Shown piece after piece: positions 31,808-40,440 of a stretch of 50,756 nt of DNA. Position 1 is the first letter of the stretch. Every line of letters begins with the position of its first letter. Where the stretch lies: assembly GCA_004558025.1 (NCBI GenBank), contig SFEG01000021.1:1-50756 (forward strand). Reading direction: 5' to 3'. The notes below the pieces were generated by a model. The model ran no database searches and was not told the DNA's origin. It saw nothing but the letters and a program-made list of their open reading frames with translations. Source of the stretch: Clostridiales bacterium. GTDB lineage: Bacteria; Bacillota; Clostridia; Oscillospirales; Oscillospiraceae. Both the position numbers and the translations under genes were made by a program.

Positions 31808-32090
31808 CAAAAAAGGCTTCCCGTTCGGGAAGCCCTTCAGTCTGTCGAAAAACATATGCTGCCGAGTAAAAACGACCGCGCAGCGGAGGAGCGCGAGGGG
31901 GCAAAGGCCCCGCTCGTGATTAGATTAATAGCCATCAAAAAAGTCTGATCCATCAGACTTTTTGACGAGCGCAGCGAGATTTTTTGTGAAAATTTATTTT
32001 CACAAAAAATGTGGCGTTTTTGAAGCGTGGCAAAAAAGTCGCAGACTTTTTTGCCACGCTGAAAGGCTTCCCGTTCGGGAAGCCTTTAGC
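31808..32090. repeat. Hairpin-rich element of repeat family B between two copies of a terminator (copy 1)
   Basis: Terminator arm AAAGGCTTCCCGTTCGGGAAGCC occurs at 31812-31834 and again at 32062-32084. Between them lies the B core (31885-31964: GGAGGAGCGCGAGGGGGCAA, AGGCCCCGCTCGTGATTAGA, then ATAGCCATCAAAAAAGTCTG...CAGACTTTTTG). Two further near-perfect stem-loops follow: TTTTTTGTGAAAA/TTTTCACAAAAAA (31979-32009) and AGCGTGGCAAAAAAGTC/GACTTTTTTGCCACGCT (32024-32060). Copy 2 is at 38071. On the minus strand the outer hairpin at 31812 has a T6 tail and would end the MATE transcript. Confidence 0.75.
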
Positions 32091-32097
32091 TTTAATA

Positions 32098-33489
32098 TTA
32101 CGCGTTTTGCTCTTTGATATTGCGGTTTATGATGCGCATCTCGCCGATAATGAGAATGGCTACGGTTATTGCGGCCAGGCAGTCGCCGACGGGACCTGCG
32201 TACAGCAGACCGTCGATGCCCATGATGCCGGAAAGGATGTATGCACAGGGCAGGAAGTATATAAGCTGCCTTGTCAGCGTGCAGATCATAGCCTTCGTGG
32301 GCTTACCGATCGACTGGAAGAAGAAGCCCGAGGGGATGAGGAAGCCGACAAGGAAGATAACGCCGAGGAAGATGTGGAAGCACTTAAGCGCAAAGTCGTT
32401 ATAAAGCTCGTTCTCCTGGCCGAAGATGTTGATGATCTCCTGCGTAAACAGCTGGAAGCAGCCCCAACCGATGATGCCGACCGTGAGACCGACGATGATC
32501 GTCCGCAGATACGTCGCCTTTACGCGGTGGAAGTTTTTCGCGCCGTAATTATAGCCGACGATGGGCTGGCTGCCGATGCCGAGACCCACCATGACGCTGA
32601 CAATGATGGAGTTTACCTTCATGACGATGCCGAAGGCCGCAAGCGGGATATCCGGGCCGTAAACGCTCTGCAGGCCGTACTTGACGGTGAGGTTATTCAT
32701 GCAGATAACGACGATGGTCGAGCCGAACTGCGTAAAGAAGCTCGATATGCCCAGCGGCAGGAAGGAAAACAGGGTCTTTCCGTTCAGCATCGCATACTCG
32801 CGCTTGAACTCGATGCCCTTGAGGCGGGGAATATATGCAACGGCAAGCACGAAGTTAAGTATCTGTCCGATTATCGTCGCCCACGCGGCGCCCGCAACGC
32901 CCCAGCCGAGGCCGAGAACGAACCAGGCGTCGAGCACGACGTTCAGAAGACAGCCGGAGATGTTGGATATCATGGCATAGCGCGGATTACCCTGTGCCCG
33001 GATAATGCTGTTTACCGTCATGCTTATGCACACGAACGGGATACCGATAAGCGTTATCCTCGCGTATTCGGTCGCGTATCTGAATGTTTCCTCCGCGACC
33101 TTCGCGCCGCCGCACAGATTCAGTACCGGAGTGAGCAGCAGCTCCATGGAAAGCGTTATAAATAGACCCGCCAAAAGCGAGATCGTTATGCCGTTGCCCA
33201 TGGTGCGTGCGGCCTCGTCGTAGTTCTTCTGACCGAGCTTTAAGCTGAAATACGCGACACAGCCGTCGGCGATAAGCGTTCCGATAGCCATCGCTATCGT
33301 GACGAGGGGGAAGGTAAGGTTTGTTGCCGCATTGCCGTACATACCGACGCCCTGGCCGATAAATATCTGGTCGACGATATTGTATATGGAGTTTACGACC
33401 ATCGACGCGATGGCCGGCAGCGAAAACTTAAGCATAAGCTTGCCGATAGTTTCATTCTCAAACATGGCAAGCGAATTGTCCTGACTCAT
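32098..33489 (-). CDS. MATE-family efflux transporter
   Basis: 463 aa, twelve predicted helices in two halves, normal length. Exports drugs or metabolites by Na+ or H+ antiport. Family features: ENETIGKLMLKFSLPAIASM, the NSIYNIVDQIFIGQGVGMYG loop in helix 1, GIPFVCISMTVNSIIRAQGN, and GLGIGSQPIVGYNYGAKNFHRV in the second half. It belongs to the DinF/NorM-like Firmicute group; substrate unknown. Start ATG has AGGTGAT upstream and its own promoter. Its 3' end runs into the repeat B element and the doubled terminator. Confidence 0.94.
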   Translation of the reverse strand: MSQDNSLAMFENETIGKLMLKFSLPAIASMVVNSIYNIVDQIFIGQGVGMYGNAATNLTFPLVTIAMAIGTLIADGCVAYFSLKLGQKNYDEAARTMGNGITISLLAGLFITLSMELLLTPVLNLCGGAKVAEETFRYATEYARITLIGIPFVCISMTVNSIIRAQGNPRYAMISNISGCLLNVVLDAWFVLGLGWGVAGAAWATIIGQILNFVLAVAYIPRLKGIEFKREYAMLNGKTLFSFLPLGISSFFTQFGSTIVVICMNNLTVKYGLQSVYGPDIPLAAFGIVMKVNSIIVSVMVGLGIGSQPIVGYNYGAKNFHRVKATYLRTIIVGLTVGIIGWGCFQLFTQEIINIFGQENELYNDFALKCFHIFLGVIFLVGFLIPSGFFFQSIGKPTKAMICTLTRQLIYFLPCAYILSGIMGIDGLLYAGPVGDCLAAITVAILIIGEMRIINRNIKEQNA

Positions 33490-33524
33490 TCTATCACCTG
33501 TATAATGTATAATTTCGAAAGCCG

Positions 33525-33553
33525 ATTATAGCACAACATATATATAAAGTAAA
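33525..33553 (-). promoter_or_regulatory. Promoter of the MATE gene
   Basis: On the minus strand: -35 TTTACT (33553-33548), 17 bases, -10 TATAAT (33530-33525). Confidence 0.6.
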
Positions 33554-33598
33554 TGTATATAAAATTAACATTTAAAATTTGTGCATAGTGCTGCAAAA

Positions 33599-34408
33599 TC
33601 AGCCATCATGCGCCTCTCGAATGAACTGGTTTACAGAAGCACCCAGCAGAATGATATACATGCACCAGTACATCCACAGAAGAGATATGACGATCGTCGC
33701 AAGGCTGCCGTAGGTTGAATAGTTAGCGTAGCGGATAAAAAGCGAAAACAGCCATGTGAACAACAGCCATGCTGCCGAGGCTCCGGCAGCGCCGGGCAGA
33801 AGGTGCGCAAGCTTCATCTTAACTCCGGGAACGCCCTTGTATATCGCGAGGAAGACAATTGCAAGTATCAGAAACGCGACGACGAATCGCAGCTTCAGCA
33901 GCAGGGCCAACGCCGGGGATATTGCCGGAAGGTGAGTGTTTATAAGATCATATATCTCCTTGCTGAACACCATCAGCGCAAGCACGACTATCGCAACGGC
34001 GATCATGCCGATCGTGTAAAAGCACGCGATCAGGCTGCGGCGCAGGAAGGTCGAGTACTTCGGCGAGTGAAAGATATCCTCAATTCCACGGATGAGCGCG
34101 GAAAATGCGCGGCTTGAAAGCCATATCGTTAGCAGTATCGAAAGCGGCAGAACAGCACCGGAGGCAAAGTATATGTCGTCGACGACCGATTCGATTATCG
34201 CCTGCAATGCCGCCGGTATGTAGCGCTCTATCGCGTCAAACAGCGTCTCCTGCGAAAGGCCGGTGTAGGGGATTATCGCCGTCAGAAGCGCAACAAACGG
34301 AACGAGGGACAAAAACATATAAAACGCGCTCGCCGCGGCGTGGGCGTTGATGTTGTCCTCGCTTATCTCGGTCATGAAATTGTTTATTGTGTTAAAGAAC
34401 TTTTTCAT
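33599..34408 (-). CDS. YihY/BrkB-family membrane protein
   Basis: 269 aa, about six membrane helices. Family motifs: AAASAFYMFLSLVPFVALLTAIIPY near the N-terminus, and GAAGASAAWLLFTWLFSLFIRY with NYSTYGSLATIVISLLWMYWCMYIILLGASVN near the C-terminus. Formerly misnamed RNase BN; function unknown, possibly a transporter. Start ATG 34408. It lies downstream of the diacylglycerol kinase, separated by a hairpin terminator. Confidence 0.92.
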   Translation of the reverse strand: MKKFFNTINNFMTEISEDNINAHAAASAFYMFLSLVPFVALLTAIIPYTGLSQETLFDAIERYIPAALQAIIESVVDDIYFASGAVLPLSILLTIWLSSRAFSALIRGIEDIFHSPKYSTFLRRSLIACFYTIGMIAVAIVVLALMVFSKEIYDLINTHLPAISPALALLLKLRFVVAFLILAIVFLAIYKGVPGVKMKLAHLLPGAAGASAAWLLFTWLFSLFIRYANYSTYGSLATIVISLLWMYWCMYIILLGASVNQFIREAHDG

Positions 34409-34419
34409 AGGCCCTCATG

Positions 34420-34448
34420 AAAAATTACCGCTCTCGGCGGTAATTTTT
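34420..34448 (-). terminator. Terminator of the diacylglycerol kinase gene
   Basis: AAAAATTACCG/CGGTAATTTTT with a seven-base loop; the kinase stop codon lies at its edge. Confidence 0.8.
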
Positions 34449-35347
34449 CAGCATATCAAAGTAAGTCTTCCGGCAAGATTTTCGATTTCGTGCCGCTCCG
34501 CGCCCTTGCCGCGCTCGCCGTCGAGCGACCAGTCAAGATCCTCGGGTGCGGATATCTTCAGCGATTCCGCCTGGAAGAAATCAAGGAAAGGGGAGGAGTA
34601 GTCCTGCGTGAAAACACCGAGCAGGATGTTCTGAAAATCAATTATTGTCCGCGGCTCGTGAATGAGCAGGATCTCAAACTTTCCGTCGCCGGTGTCCACA
34701 ACGGTCTTCGGGAGAGTTATCGTTCCTGCGACCGAGGTCGAGTTGCACACCGCGCCGAATATATAGTCGCCCTCGCAGGTGAATTCACCAAGGTCGAGCT
34801 TTAAATGATGCGCCTTTATCTTCGGAAGATCCTTGACCGCGTCAAGCAGATACGCCGAGTGGCCGAGCATGTTCTTCAGATTCTGCGGCGTGGTGTACGA
34901 CAGCCATGAGAATGCTCCGAAGGCCGCAACATAGGAAAAATATTGCTTTCCGAATTTTCCGATGTCTATGCTTTTCGGCTTGCCGTTAACTATGTTCTGC
35001 GCGGCCTCGAGCATATCCGAGGATATGCCGTGGCAGGCGGCAAAATCGTTTGTGCTGCCGGAGGGAATGTAGCCGAGCGGCGTGCGGCAGTCGCCGCGTA
35101 TGATGCCGCTTATGACCTCGTTGAGCGTACCGTCGCCTCCGATGCAGACGATGAGGTCGAATTCATTGCCGTAGCACATCGCAAAGTCCGCCGCGTCGCC
35201 GCTTTTCGTGGTCGGAAAAACCGTCACGGCATAGTCGTTAGCCGAGAATATCCCGATTATATCCGGCAGAAAGCGCAGGGAGGTGCGCCGCCCCGAAACG
35301 GGATTTATTATGAGCATGAGCTTTTTGAGCTGAGAAAAGTTTTTCAT
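34448..35347 (-). CDS. Diacylglycerol kinase family lipid kinase
   Basis: 299 aa. DagK/YegS catalytic fold: LMLIINPVSGRR, then the nucleotide-binding GGDGT loop in DLIVCIGGDGTLNEVISGI, and YIPSGSTNDFA. Phosphorylates diacylglycerol to phosphatidic acid, recycling it into phospholipids. The next gene upstream, cdsA, uses phosphatidic acid, so the two form a lipid pair with a 20-base gap and no terminator. Start ATG 35347. Confidence 0.93.
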   Translation of the reverse strand: MKNFSQLKKLMLIINPVSGRRTSLRFLPDIIGIFSANDYAVTVFPTTKSGDAADFAMCYGNEFDLIVCIGGDGTLNEVISGIIRGDCRTPLGYIPSGSTNDFAACHGISSDMLEAAQNIVNGKPKSIDIGKFGKQYFSYVAAFGAFSWLSYTTPQNLKNMLGHSAYLLDAVKDLPKIKAHHLKLDLGEFTCEGDYIFGAVCNSTSVAGTITLPKTVVDTGDGKFEILLIHEPRTIIDFQNILLGVFTQDYSSPFLDFFQAESLKISAPEDLDWSLDGERGKGAERHEIENLAGRLTLIC

Positions 35348-35367
35348 TAAAAATTACTCCGCTAAGT

Positions 35368-36171
35368 TCAGATGATCCCCGCTATAAGAAGGCAGAAGTA
35401 GGCCGAGGGAATGGAGAAGAGCAGACTGTCGACTCTATCCATAACACCGCCGTGGCCGGGGATGAGATTGCTGTAGTCCTTGAGACCTGCCATGCGCTTA
35501 ATAAGCGAGGCTGCAAGGTCGCCTACCTGGCCGAAGCTCGAGCAGATAAGAGCAGTCAGCGCGCAGGCAAGGCAATTGACAGGATACCACTGCTTAAGCA
35601 CGAAGAAAAGTATAATTCCTGCAACGACGGCACTTACAGCGCCGCAGATGGCTCCCTCGACGGTCTTGTTGGGGCTGACCTCGGGTGCGAGCTTATGCTT
35701 TCCGAATCTTTTGCCGCCGAACAGCGCGAAGCTGTCACACACCCAGGTGGATATGCAGGCGATAGCAAATACCGGAATCCAAACGTTGCTGTCCATAAGT
35801 GCGAGCTTACACACGATGATAAACGGAACGACGGGGTAAGCCAGAACGCCCAGCGTTGCCAAAGCGCCCGCGCCGCGCATCTTCTTTGAAACGATGCCGG
35901 CCGTCATGGCGGCAAATACGGTGAGGAAGAACGTGACCTCAAAGGCAAGAGCATCGGCCTTGAACCAGAGCTCCGCGACCGTTGCGACGCAGTAAGCGTA
36001 CAGTATCCAGGGAGAGCAGACAACGTTTTTGTATCCGATAGCGCGGCAGGTCTCCCACACGGCCATTATCATAGCCGCCAAAAGAAACAGTGCCCTTGTT
36101 ATAGGCCCCAGCGCAAAACAGGCAACGACAAGTATTATAAGCACCGTAGCCGAAATAACTCTTGTTTTCAA
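35368..36171 (-). CDS. cdsA: Phosphatidate cytidylyltransferase
   Basis: 267 aa, multi-helix membrane enzyme making CDP-diacylglycerol from phosphatidic acid and CTP, the branch point of phospholipid synthesis. The signature lies at residues ~165-260: SPNKTVEGAICG and the final SLIKRMAGLKDYSNLIPGHG, GVMDRVDSLLFS. Start ATG 36171. It is the first gene of a two-gene unit with diacylglycerol kinase. ispC/rseP, often next to cdsA in Clostridia, are not present in the window. Confidence 0.95.
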   Translation of the reverse strand: MKTRVISATVLIILVVACFALGPITRALFLLAAMIMAVWETCRAIGYKNVVCSPWILYAYCVATVAELWFKADALAFEVTFFLTVFAAMTAGIVSKKMRGAGALATLGVLAYPVVPFIIVCKLALMDSNVWIPVFAIACISTWVCDSFALFGGKRFGKHKLAPEVSPNKTVEGAICGAVSAVVAGIILFFVLKQWYPVNCLACALTALICSSFGQVGDLAASLIKRMAGLKDYSNLIPGHGGVMDRVDSLLFSIPSAYFCLLIAGII

Positions 36172-36364
36172 GATTGTTACCCTCTTTCGTTAAAAGTGCA
36201 GATTTACCACCTAATATAACATATTAACATGCTGTCTACAACAACAAATGGTTTCAATTATTGCAAAATGCCTGCAATGGAAAAATAATTCTTGTGTTTT
36301 TCGCAAAAAAATGTGATACTTGATTTAAATATCCGTCTGTATTATTAGAAGTTAGGAGTAAGTT

Positions 36365-36925
36365 GTGGACGATCGGCGTATTGTTGAGCTTTTTCTGGCG
36401 CGTTCAGAGGAAGCCCTGTTACAAATAGATATAAAATACGGCCGCTATTGTCACCGTGTGGCATTCAACATTCTCGGAAATGCCGAGGACAGTGAGGAGT
36501 GCGTTAACGATGCCTATATGAGAGCGTGGGGCAGCATCCCGCCGAACGAGCCGGATTCTCTTTCGGCCTATATAGGCAAGATAACACGCAATATCGCGCT
36601 CGACAAGCTGCGGCAGAAAAACAGCTCAAAGCGCGGAAACGGCGAGGTGCCGGTGCTGCTTGACGAGCTTGCCGAATGCGTCTCCGGCGTCGATGAGCTG
36701 GAGCGGCGGCAGGATTCCGAGGAGATAACAAATGCGATAAACAGCTTCCTCGAAACGCTCAGCGCCACAGAGCGCGGGGTCTTCATGCGGCGATACTGGA
36801 TGATGGAGTCCATAGCCGATGTCGCCGGGCGGTACGGCATATCGGTTTCAAAAACAACTACAATGCTTTTCAGACTGCGCGGCAGACTGAAAAAACATTT
36901 TATGAAAGAAGGTATATCTCTTTGA
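36365..36925 (+). CDS. ECF-type RNA polymerase sigma factor
   Basis: 186 aa. Region 2 (residues ~20-85: YGRYCHRVAFNILGNAEDSE, ECVNDAYMRAW, RNIALDKLR) and region 4 (~125-180: FLETLSATERGVFMRRYWMM, VAGRYGISVSKTTTMLFRLR) with no other domain. The GTG start has AGGAG seven bases upstream. The stop overlaps the next gene's TTG (TTGA), so it is coupled to an RsgI-like membrane protein that probably holds it inactive. A weak promoter-like TTGATT/TATTAG pair lies upstream. Confidence 0.93.
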   Translation: MDDRRIVELFLARSEEALLQIDIKYGRYCHRVAFNILGNAEDSEECVNDAYMRAWGSIPPNEPDSLSAYIGKITRNIALDKLRQKNSSKRGNGEVPVLLDELAECVSGVDELERRQDSEEITNAINSFLETLSATERGVFMRRYWMMESIADVAGRYGISVSKTTTMLFRLRGRLKKHFMKEGISL

Positions 36926-38043
36926 AAAGCGACCAATTGCTCAGAGCTTTGGGCTCTGTAAAAGATGAATATATTGAAGAGATAATGACCGAAAGCGTGA
37001 AAACGGCGCGCAGGCGCGCAGGTTCGCGCAATGTTATTGCGTCGATCGCCGCGAGCCTTGCCATAGTCGTCCTCGGAACAGGCGTAATGGCGGCAAACGG
37101 TGCGCATGTGGATGAGGACGAGATGACACTCTCCTCTGGTGTGCAGAATGTCCAAATGGCGCACAACAGCGTTATCATGATCGATGTTAACCCCAGCATC
37201 CGCGTCGAGGTAAACGATCGCGACGTTGCCGTAAATGTCGAGGGTCTCAATGAGGAGTCACAGATGGTGCTTGAGGGGCTGGAGCTCACTGGTAAGGATT
37301 ATAAGACCGCCGTTACGGAGATCGTGACCTCTCTTCAGGAGAAGGAATATATAACAAACCTTAAGAATTCGATCCTGATAAGCGTTGCCGCCTCTAATGA
37401 CGATATAGCGCAGCAGATATTGAAGAGCACGGTCGACACTGTCGAGCAGATAGACAAGGCCGTTGATTACGGCTTCTCGATACTCGGCCAGATAATAAGC
37501 CACAGCGATTCCGCCGCCGCAACGGCTGAGAAATTCGGCATCTCCGAGGGACGCGTCGATATCATAAACAAGTTTATCTCAGAGCACGGCGACTACAGCT
37601 TCGATAAGCTCGTCGAAAATAATATCCAGCTTCTCAACCAGCTGTTTGAGTATGTCGGCCTGCCCGAGGGTGTTGAGCGTATCGGCTCTGTCGCGGGAGT
37701 CGTTCCCGAGGAGTGCGAGGAAAAGCTCAGGCTCGATGAGCTCAGCGGCGACGAGCTCGTGAGCTTTGCGAGTGCCATCAGCGATTTTTACGATAAGCTC
37801 AGCAAGTATTATAAGCCCAGCGATGTCGCAAAGCGCATAGGCTATGAGTTCAGCATTGTCGAGAGCACCACCGAGGACGGTCAGAAGCTCTGGGCGGTCC
37901 TGGCAGAGAGCCTGACGAAGAATATCGGAAACCACGGCGCGCTTATCGGCCTGGGGCAGAGCACGATAACCGACTGGATAAGCCAAAGTGAGATCGCAAA
38001 GGTTATAAAGCATATCGGAGCGGCTGTTATCCCGGCTGCATGA
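36922..38043 (+). CDS. RsgI-like transmembrane anti-sigma factor
   Basis: 373 aa. A short cytoplasmic N-terminus (~1-36), one membrane helix (NVIASIAASLAIVVLGTGVM, ~38-57), then the RsgI-type extracytoplasmic domain with IMIDVNPSIRVEVNDRDVAV and VEGLNEESQMVLEGLELTGK. In studied RsgI proteins an Asn-Pro bond in this region self-cleaves before signalling; the NP pair (DVNPS) is here. The C-terminal ~240 residues are helical and unfamiliar, with no carbohydrate-binding module such as cellulosome RsgIs carry. The TTG start overlaps the sigma stop. The input signal is unknown. Confidence 0.85.
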   Translation: MKSDQLLRALGSVKDEYIEEIMTESVKTARRRAGSRNVIASIAASLAIVVLGTGVMAANGAHVDEDEMTLSSGVQNVQMAHNSVIMIDVNPSIRVEVNDRDVAVNVEGLNEESQMVLEGLELTGKDYKTAVTEIVTSLQEKEYITNLKNSILISVAASNDDIAQQILKSTVDTVEQIDKAVDYGFSILGQIISHSDSAAATAEKFGISEGRVDIINKFISEHGDYSFDKLVENNIQLLNQLFEYVGLPEGVERIGSVAGVVPEECEEKLRLDELSGDELVSFASAISDFYDKLSKYYKPSDVAKRIGYEFSIVESTTEDGQKLWAVLAESLTKNIGNHGALIGLGQSTITDWISQSEIAKVIKHIGAAVIPAA

Positions 38044-38070
38044 TATTTCCATACTAAGCCCACATATGAC

Positions 38071-38268
38071 GTGAAACGGCAGGAGCGAAAGCCCCTGCCG
38101 TTTTGCGCGTTTCGAACGAAGCTGCCGGGTGAACAGTATTGAGCAGCAGGGGAGCGCGAGGGGGCAAAGGCCCCGCTCGCGATCAGATTATAGCCATCAA
38201 AAAGACTGATTCAACAGACTTTTTGCTGCGCTGTGAAACGGCAGGAGCGAAAGCCCCTGCCGTTTTGC
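38071..38268 (+). repeat. Family B element between two exact copies of a terminator (copy 2)
   Basis: A 36-base sequence GTGAAACGGCAGGAGCGAAA plus GCCCCTGCCGTTTTGC occurs at 38071-38106 and identically at 38233-38268; it is the rsgI-like terminator (CGGCAGG...CCTGCCG TTTT). Between them is the B core (38149-38225: GGGGAGCGCGAGGGGGCAAA, GGCCCCGCTCGCGATCAGAT, TATAGCCATCAAAAAGACTG...CAGACTTTTTG). The same core sits between doubled terminators at 31.8-32.1 kb. 38269-38397 holds only a hairpin GCCCGAT/ATCGGGC (38362-38379) with A/T runs on both sides. Confidence 0.75.
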
Positions 38269-38397
38269 TATACCACAAGATATATGCATCTTCTGAATTC
38301 ATCGACACAATGCGGTTGAAAACGACGGAAAAATGTGATATAAAAGCTATGTAAAATCAAAAAGCCCGATATCCATCGGGCAAAAAGGAACGGAAAA

Positions 38398-39594
38398 ATG
38401 TCAAAGATCAAGTATAAGCTTGCTGTCGCGGCGGCGCTGGCGCTGCTGCTTGGCGGTGTGATATACATATACTTTGCCCACTATGCGCAGTTTAAGCCGG
38501 AGGAGCCTCAGACGCTGAGCGTGTGGTATGTAAACGACGACGCAATGTGGTCGGGCTTTTACGCCATGTGCGGCAAATATAACGAGACCGACGGAGCCGA
38601 TTGCGGCATTGAGGTGAACGCAAAGGCCTTCGATACGCAAAAGCAGCTTTATGACAGCGTGGAGGAAGCTCTCGCGGGAGACGGGGAAAAACCCGATATC
38701 CTTGTCTGCGATACGGACTTTGCGGCTTTTCTCGACGATGAGGATGAGCTTGCCGATATGGATAAGTACTTCGGCAGCTGGGAGACCTCGAGCTATGACA
38801 AAAGCATGACGGCAGCTGCAAAAAGCTCAAAGGGGCTCGCCTGCGTGCCGATAGCGGCGGAGACTGACGTTTTCGTAGTAAACACCTCGCTTTTTGCCGA
38901 TTCGGAAGCGATATCAAGCTTTGAAAAGCTCTGCTCGGTCGCAGATGAGTATTATAAGCGCAGCTCGAAGAGCTTTTTCACAATATCGGACTACTCGCTG
39001 TTCTTCCGCGATGCCGTTGCGCAGCTCGGCGAGAAGTTTGACGGCGTGAGCCCGCACGATACCGAAAGCGATAACTGCAAATACATATATAAGCTCCTCG
39101 CGGAAACTGCTTATGACCGCGGCTTTACCTCGGCCGGCGGAAATGCCGCCAAAAAGCTTGCAGACGGTGATATCGCCGCTGCTATAATATCGTCGGCGGA
39201 TCTCATGCAATACGCCGATAAGCTCAGCGCCGATACCTTTGAGTTTGCAAGCTTCCCGTATATGAAGGACGGAAAGCCCGCATATACCCAAAAGGTCACG
39301 GGCATGACCATCCTCGCGTCGGATAAAACGCGCGAAAAGTCTGCCGCCATGTTTCTGCGCTGGTTCACCTCGCAGAAGAAAAACAGCAGCTTTGTAGGAG
39401 ACACGGGATATATTGCCGCCATCGGCAAGGAGAGCTCATCGTCCGAGTATGCGCTTTACGAAAAGATTATGGACGCAGTCGACACGATGCGCAAAAAGGG
39501 TGAGAGCACTACCGCGGCCGCAAGCGCGGAATACTCGGTAAACAGCAGAAACTTTGATAATGTTCTGAACACGATAATGAATTCACTAAATTAA
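38398..39594 (+). CDS. Membrane-tethered extracellular solute-binding protein
   Basis: 398 aa. N-terminal uncleaved-looking signal anchor (YKLAVAAALALLLGGVIYIYF, residues ~6-26) with no lipobox Cys. The rest is a type-1 periplasmic-binding fold of the sugar/polyamine kind: QTLSVWYVNDDAMWSGFYAM, DILVCDTDFAAFLDDEDELA, PIAAETDVFVVNTSLFA, KVTGMTILASDKTREKSAAM. No permease or ATPase genes are adjacent, so it either works with a transporter elsewhere or acts as a sensor. Start ATG 38398 has AAGGAAC upstream. Followed by hypB after 22 bases. Confidence 0.82.
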   Translation: MSKIKYKLAVAAALALLLGGVIYIYFAHYAQFKPEEPQTLSVWYVNDDAMWSGFYAMCGKYNETDGADCGIEVNAKAFDTQKQLYDSVEEALAGDGEKPDILVCDTDFAAFLDDEDELADMDKYFGSWETSSYDKSMTAAAKSSKGLACVPIAAETDVFVVNTSLFADSEAISSFEKLCSVADEYYKRSSKSFFTISDYSLFFRDAVAQLGEKFDGVSPHDTESDNCKYIYKLLAETAYDRGFTSAGGNAAKKLADGDIAAAIISSADLMQYADKLSADTFEFASFPYMKDGKPAYTQKVTGMTILASDKTREKSAAMFLRWFTSQKKNSSFVGDTGYIAAIGKESSSSEYALYEKIMDAVDTMRKKGESTTAAASAEYSVNSRNFDNVLNTIMNSLN

Positions 39595-39616
39595 TAAAGA
39601 TAGAGGTGCATTGACC

Positions 39617-40285
39617 ATGGAAGGATTCAGAGTACTGGAGATCAAAAAAAGCGTATTTGAGAATAACGACAGGGAAGCGGATAAGCTCAGACAGGAGCTC
39701 AAGAAGGAAAAAACATTCCTGCTGAACCTCATGTCCTCCCCCGGCTCGGGCAAAACGACCACCCTTAAGGCGACCATCGCGGCACTCAAGGACGAGATGC
39801 GCATAGGCGTTATGGAGGCCGATATCGACTCGGATGTCGATGCTCACACCATCGCCGAGACCGGTGCGAAGGTCATTCAGCTGCACACGGGCGGCATGTG
39901 CCACCTCGATGCGGGTATGACCAAGCAGGGCCTCGAAGGCCTCGGCACGGAGAATATCGACTTTGCCATCCTCGAGAATGTCGGCAACCTCGTTTGCCCC
40001 GCGGAGTTCGACACTGGCGCCGTCAAAAACGCCATGATCCTCTCCGTTCCTGAGGGTCACGATAAGCCCCTGAAGTACCCCCTGATGTTCTCGATCTGCG
40101 ACGTTCTGCTCGTAAATAAGATAGACGTCATGCCGTACTTCGATTTTGACCTTGAAAAGTGCAGGGAGTACGTCAAAAAGCTCAATCCCAACATCACCAT
40201 CATCCCCATCTCCGCAAGAACGGGCGAGGGTATCGGTGAGTGGGCAGACTGGCTGCGCACTCAGGTCGCCGAGTGGAATAAGTGA
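39617..40285 (+). CDS. hypB: Hydrogenase/urease nickel-insertion GTPase HypB
   Basis: 222 aa SIMIBI GTPase. P-loop NLMSSPGSGKTTTLKAT, Mg/Zn-binding MEADIDSDVDA, the metal motif HTGGMCHLDAGM (conserved Cys-His), NVGNLVCPAEFD, and the guanine NKID motif (LLVNKIDVMPYF). The high-affinity N-terminal Cys cluster or His-rich tail seen in some HypBs is absent. It loads Ni into [NiFe]-hydrogenase or urease with HypA, yet no hypA, hypCDEF or hydrogenase gene is in the window. ATG 39617 is chosen for AGAGGTG eight bases upstream. It follows the solute-binding protein on the same strand. Confidence 0.93.
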   Translation: MEGFRVLEIKKSVFENNDREADKLRQELKKEKTFLLNLMSSPGSGKTTTLKATIAALKDEMRIGVMEADIDSDVDAHTIAETGAKVIQLHTGGMCHLDAGMTKQGLEGLGTENIDFAILENVGNLVCPAEFDTGAVKNAMILSVPEGHDKPLKYPLMFSICDVLLVNKIDVMPYFDFDLEKCREYVKKLNPNITIIPISARTGEGIGEWADWLRTQVAEWNK

Positions 40286-40299
40286 TTTTGAATAAAAAA

Positions 40300-40332
40300 G
40301 CGCAGGCTCACGACCGTGAGCCTGCGCTTTTT
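40300..40332 (+). terminator. Terminator of hypB
   Basis: A perfect 13-bp stem GCGCAGGCTCACG/CGTGAGCCTGCGC with T5. Confidence 0.9.
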
Positions 40333-40440
40333 ATTGGTAATAATGCTGCATTTTTTTGAAATTGTAAAAACACATTGCGAAAAACGACTGCTGCTGCATG
40401 CTATGATATATTTACAATCTAAACTAAGGAGGGAATTACT

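Noticed and set aside
32011..33165. 384-codon plus-strand frame
   Set aside because: Antisense of the MATE gene and starts inside repeat B; highly charged shadow sequence.
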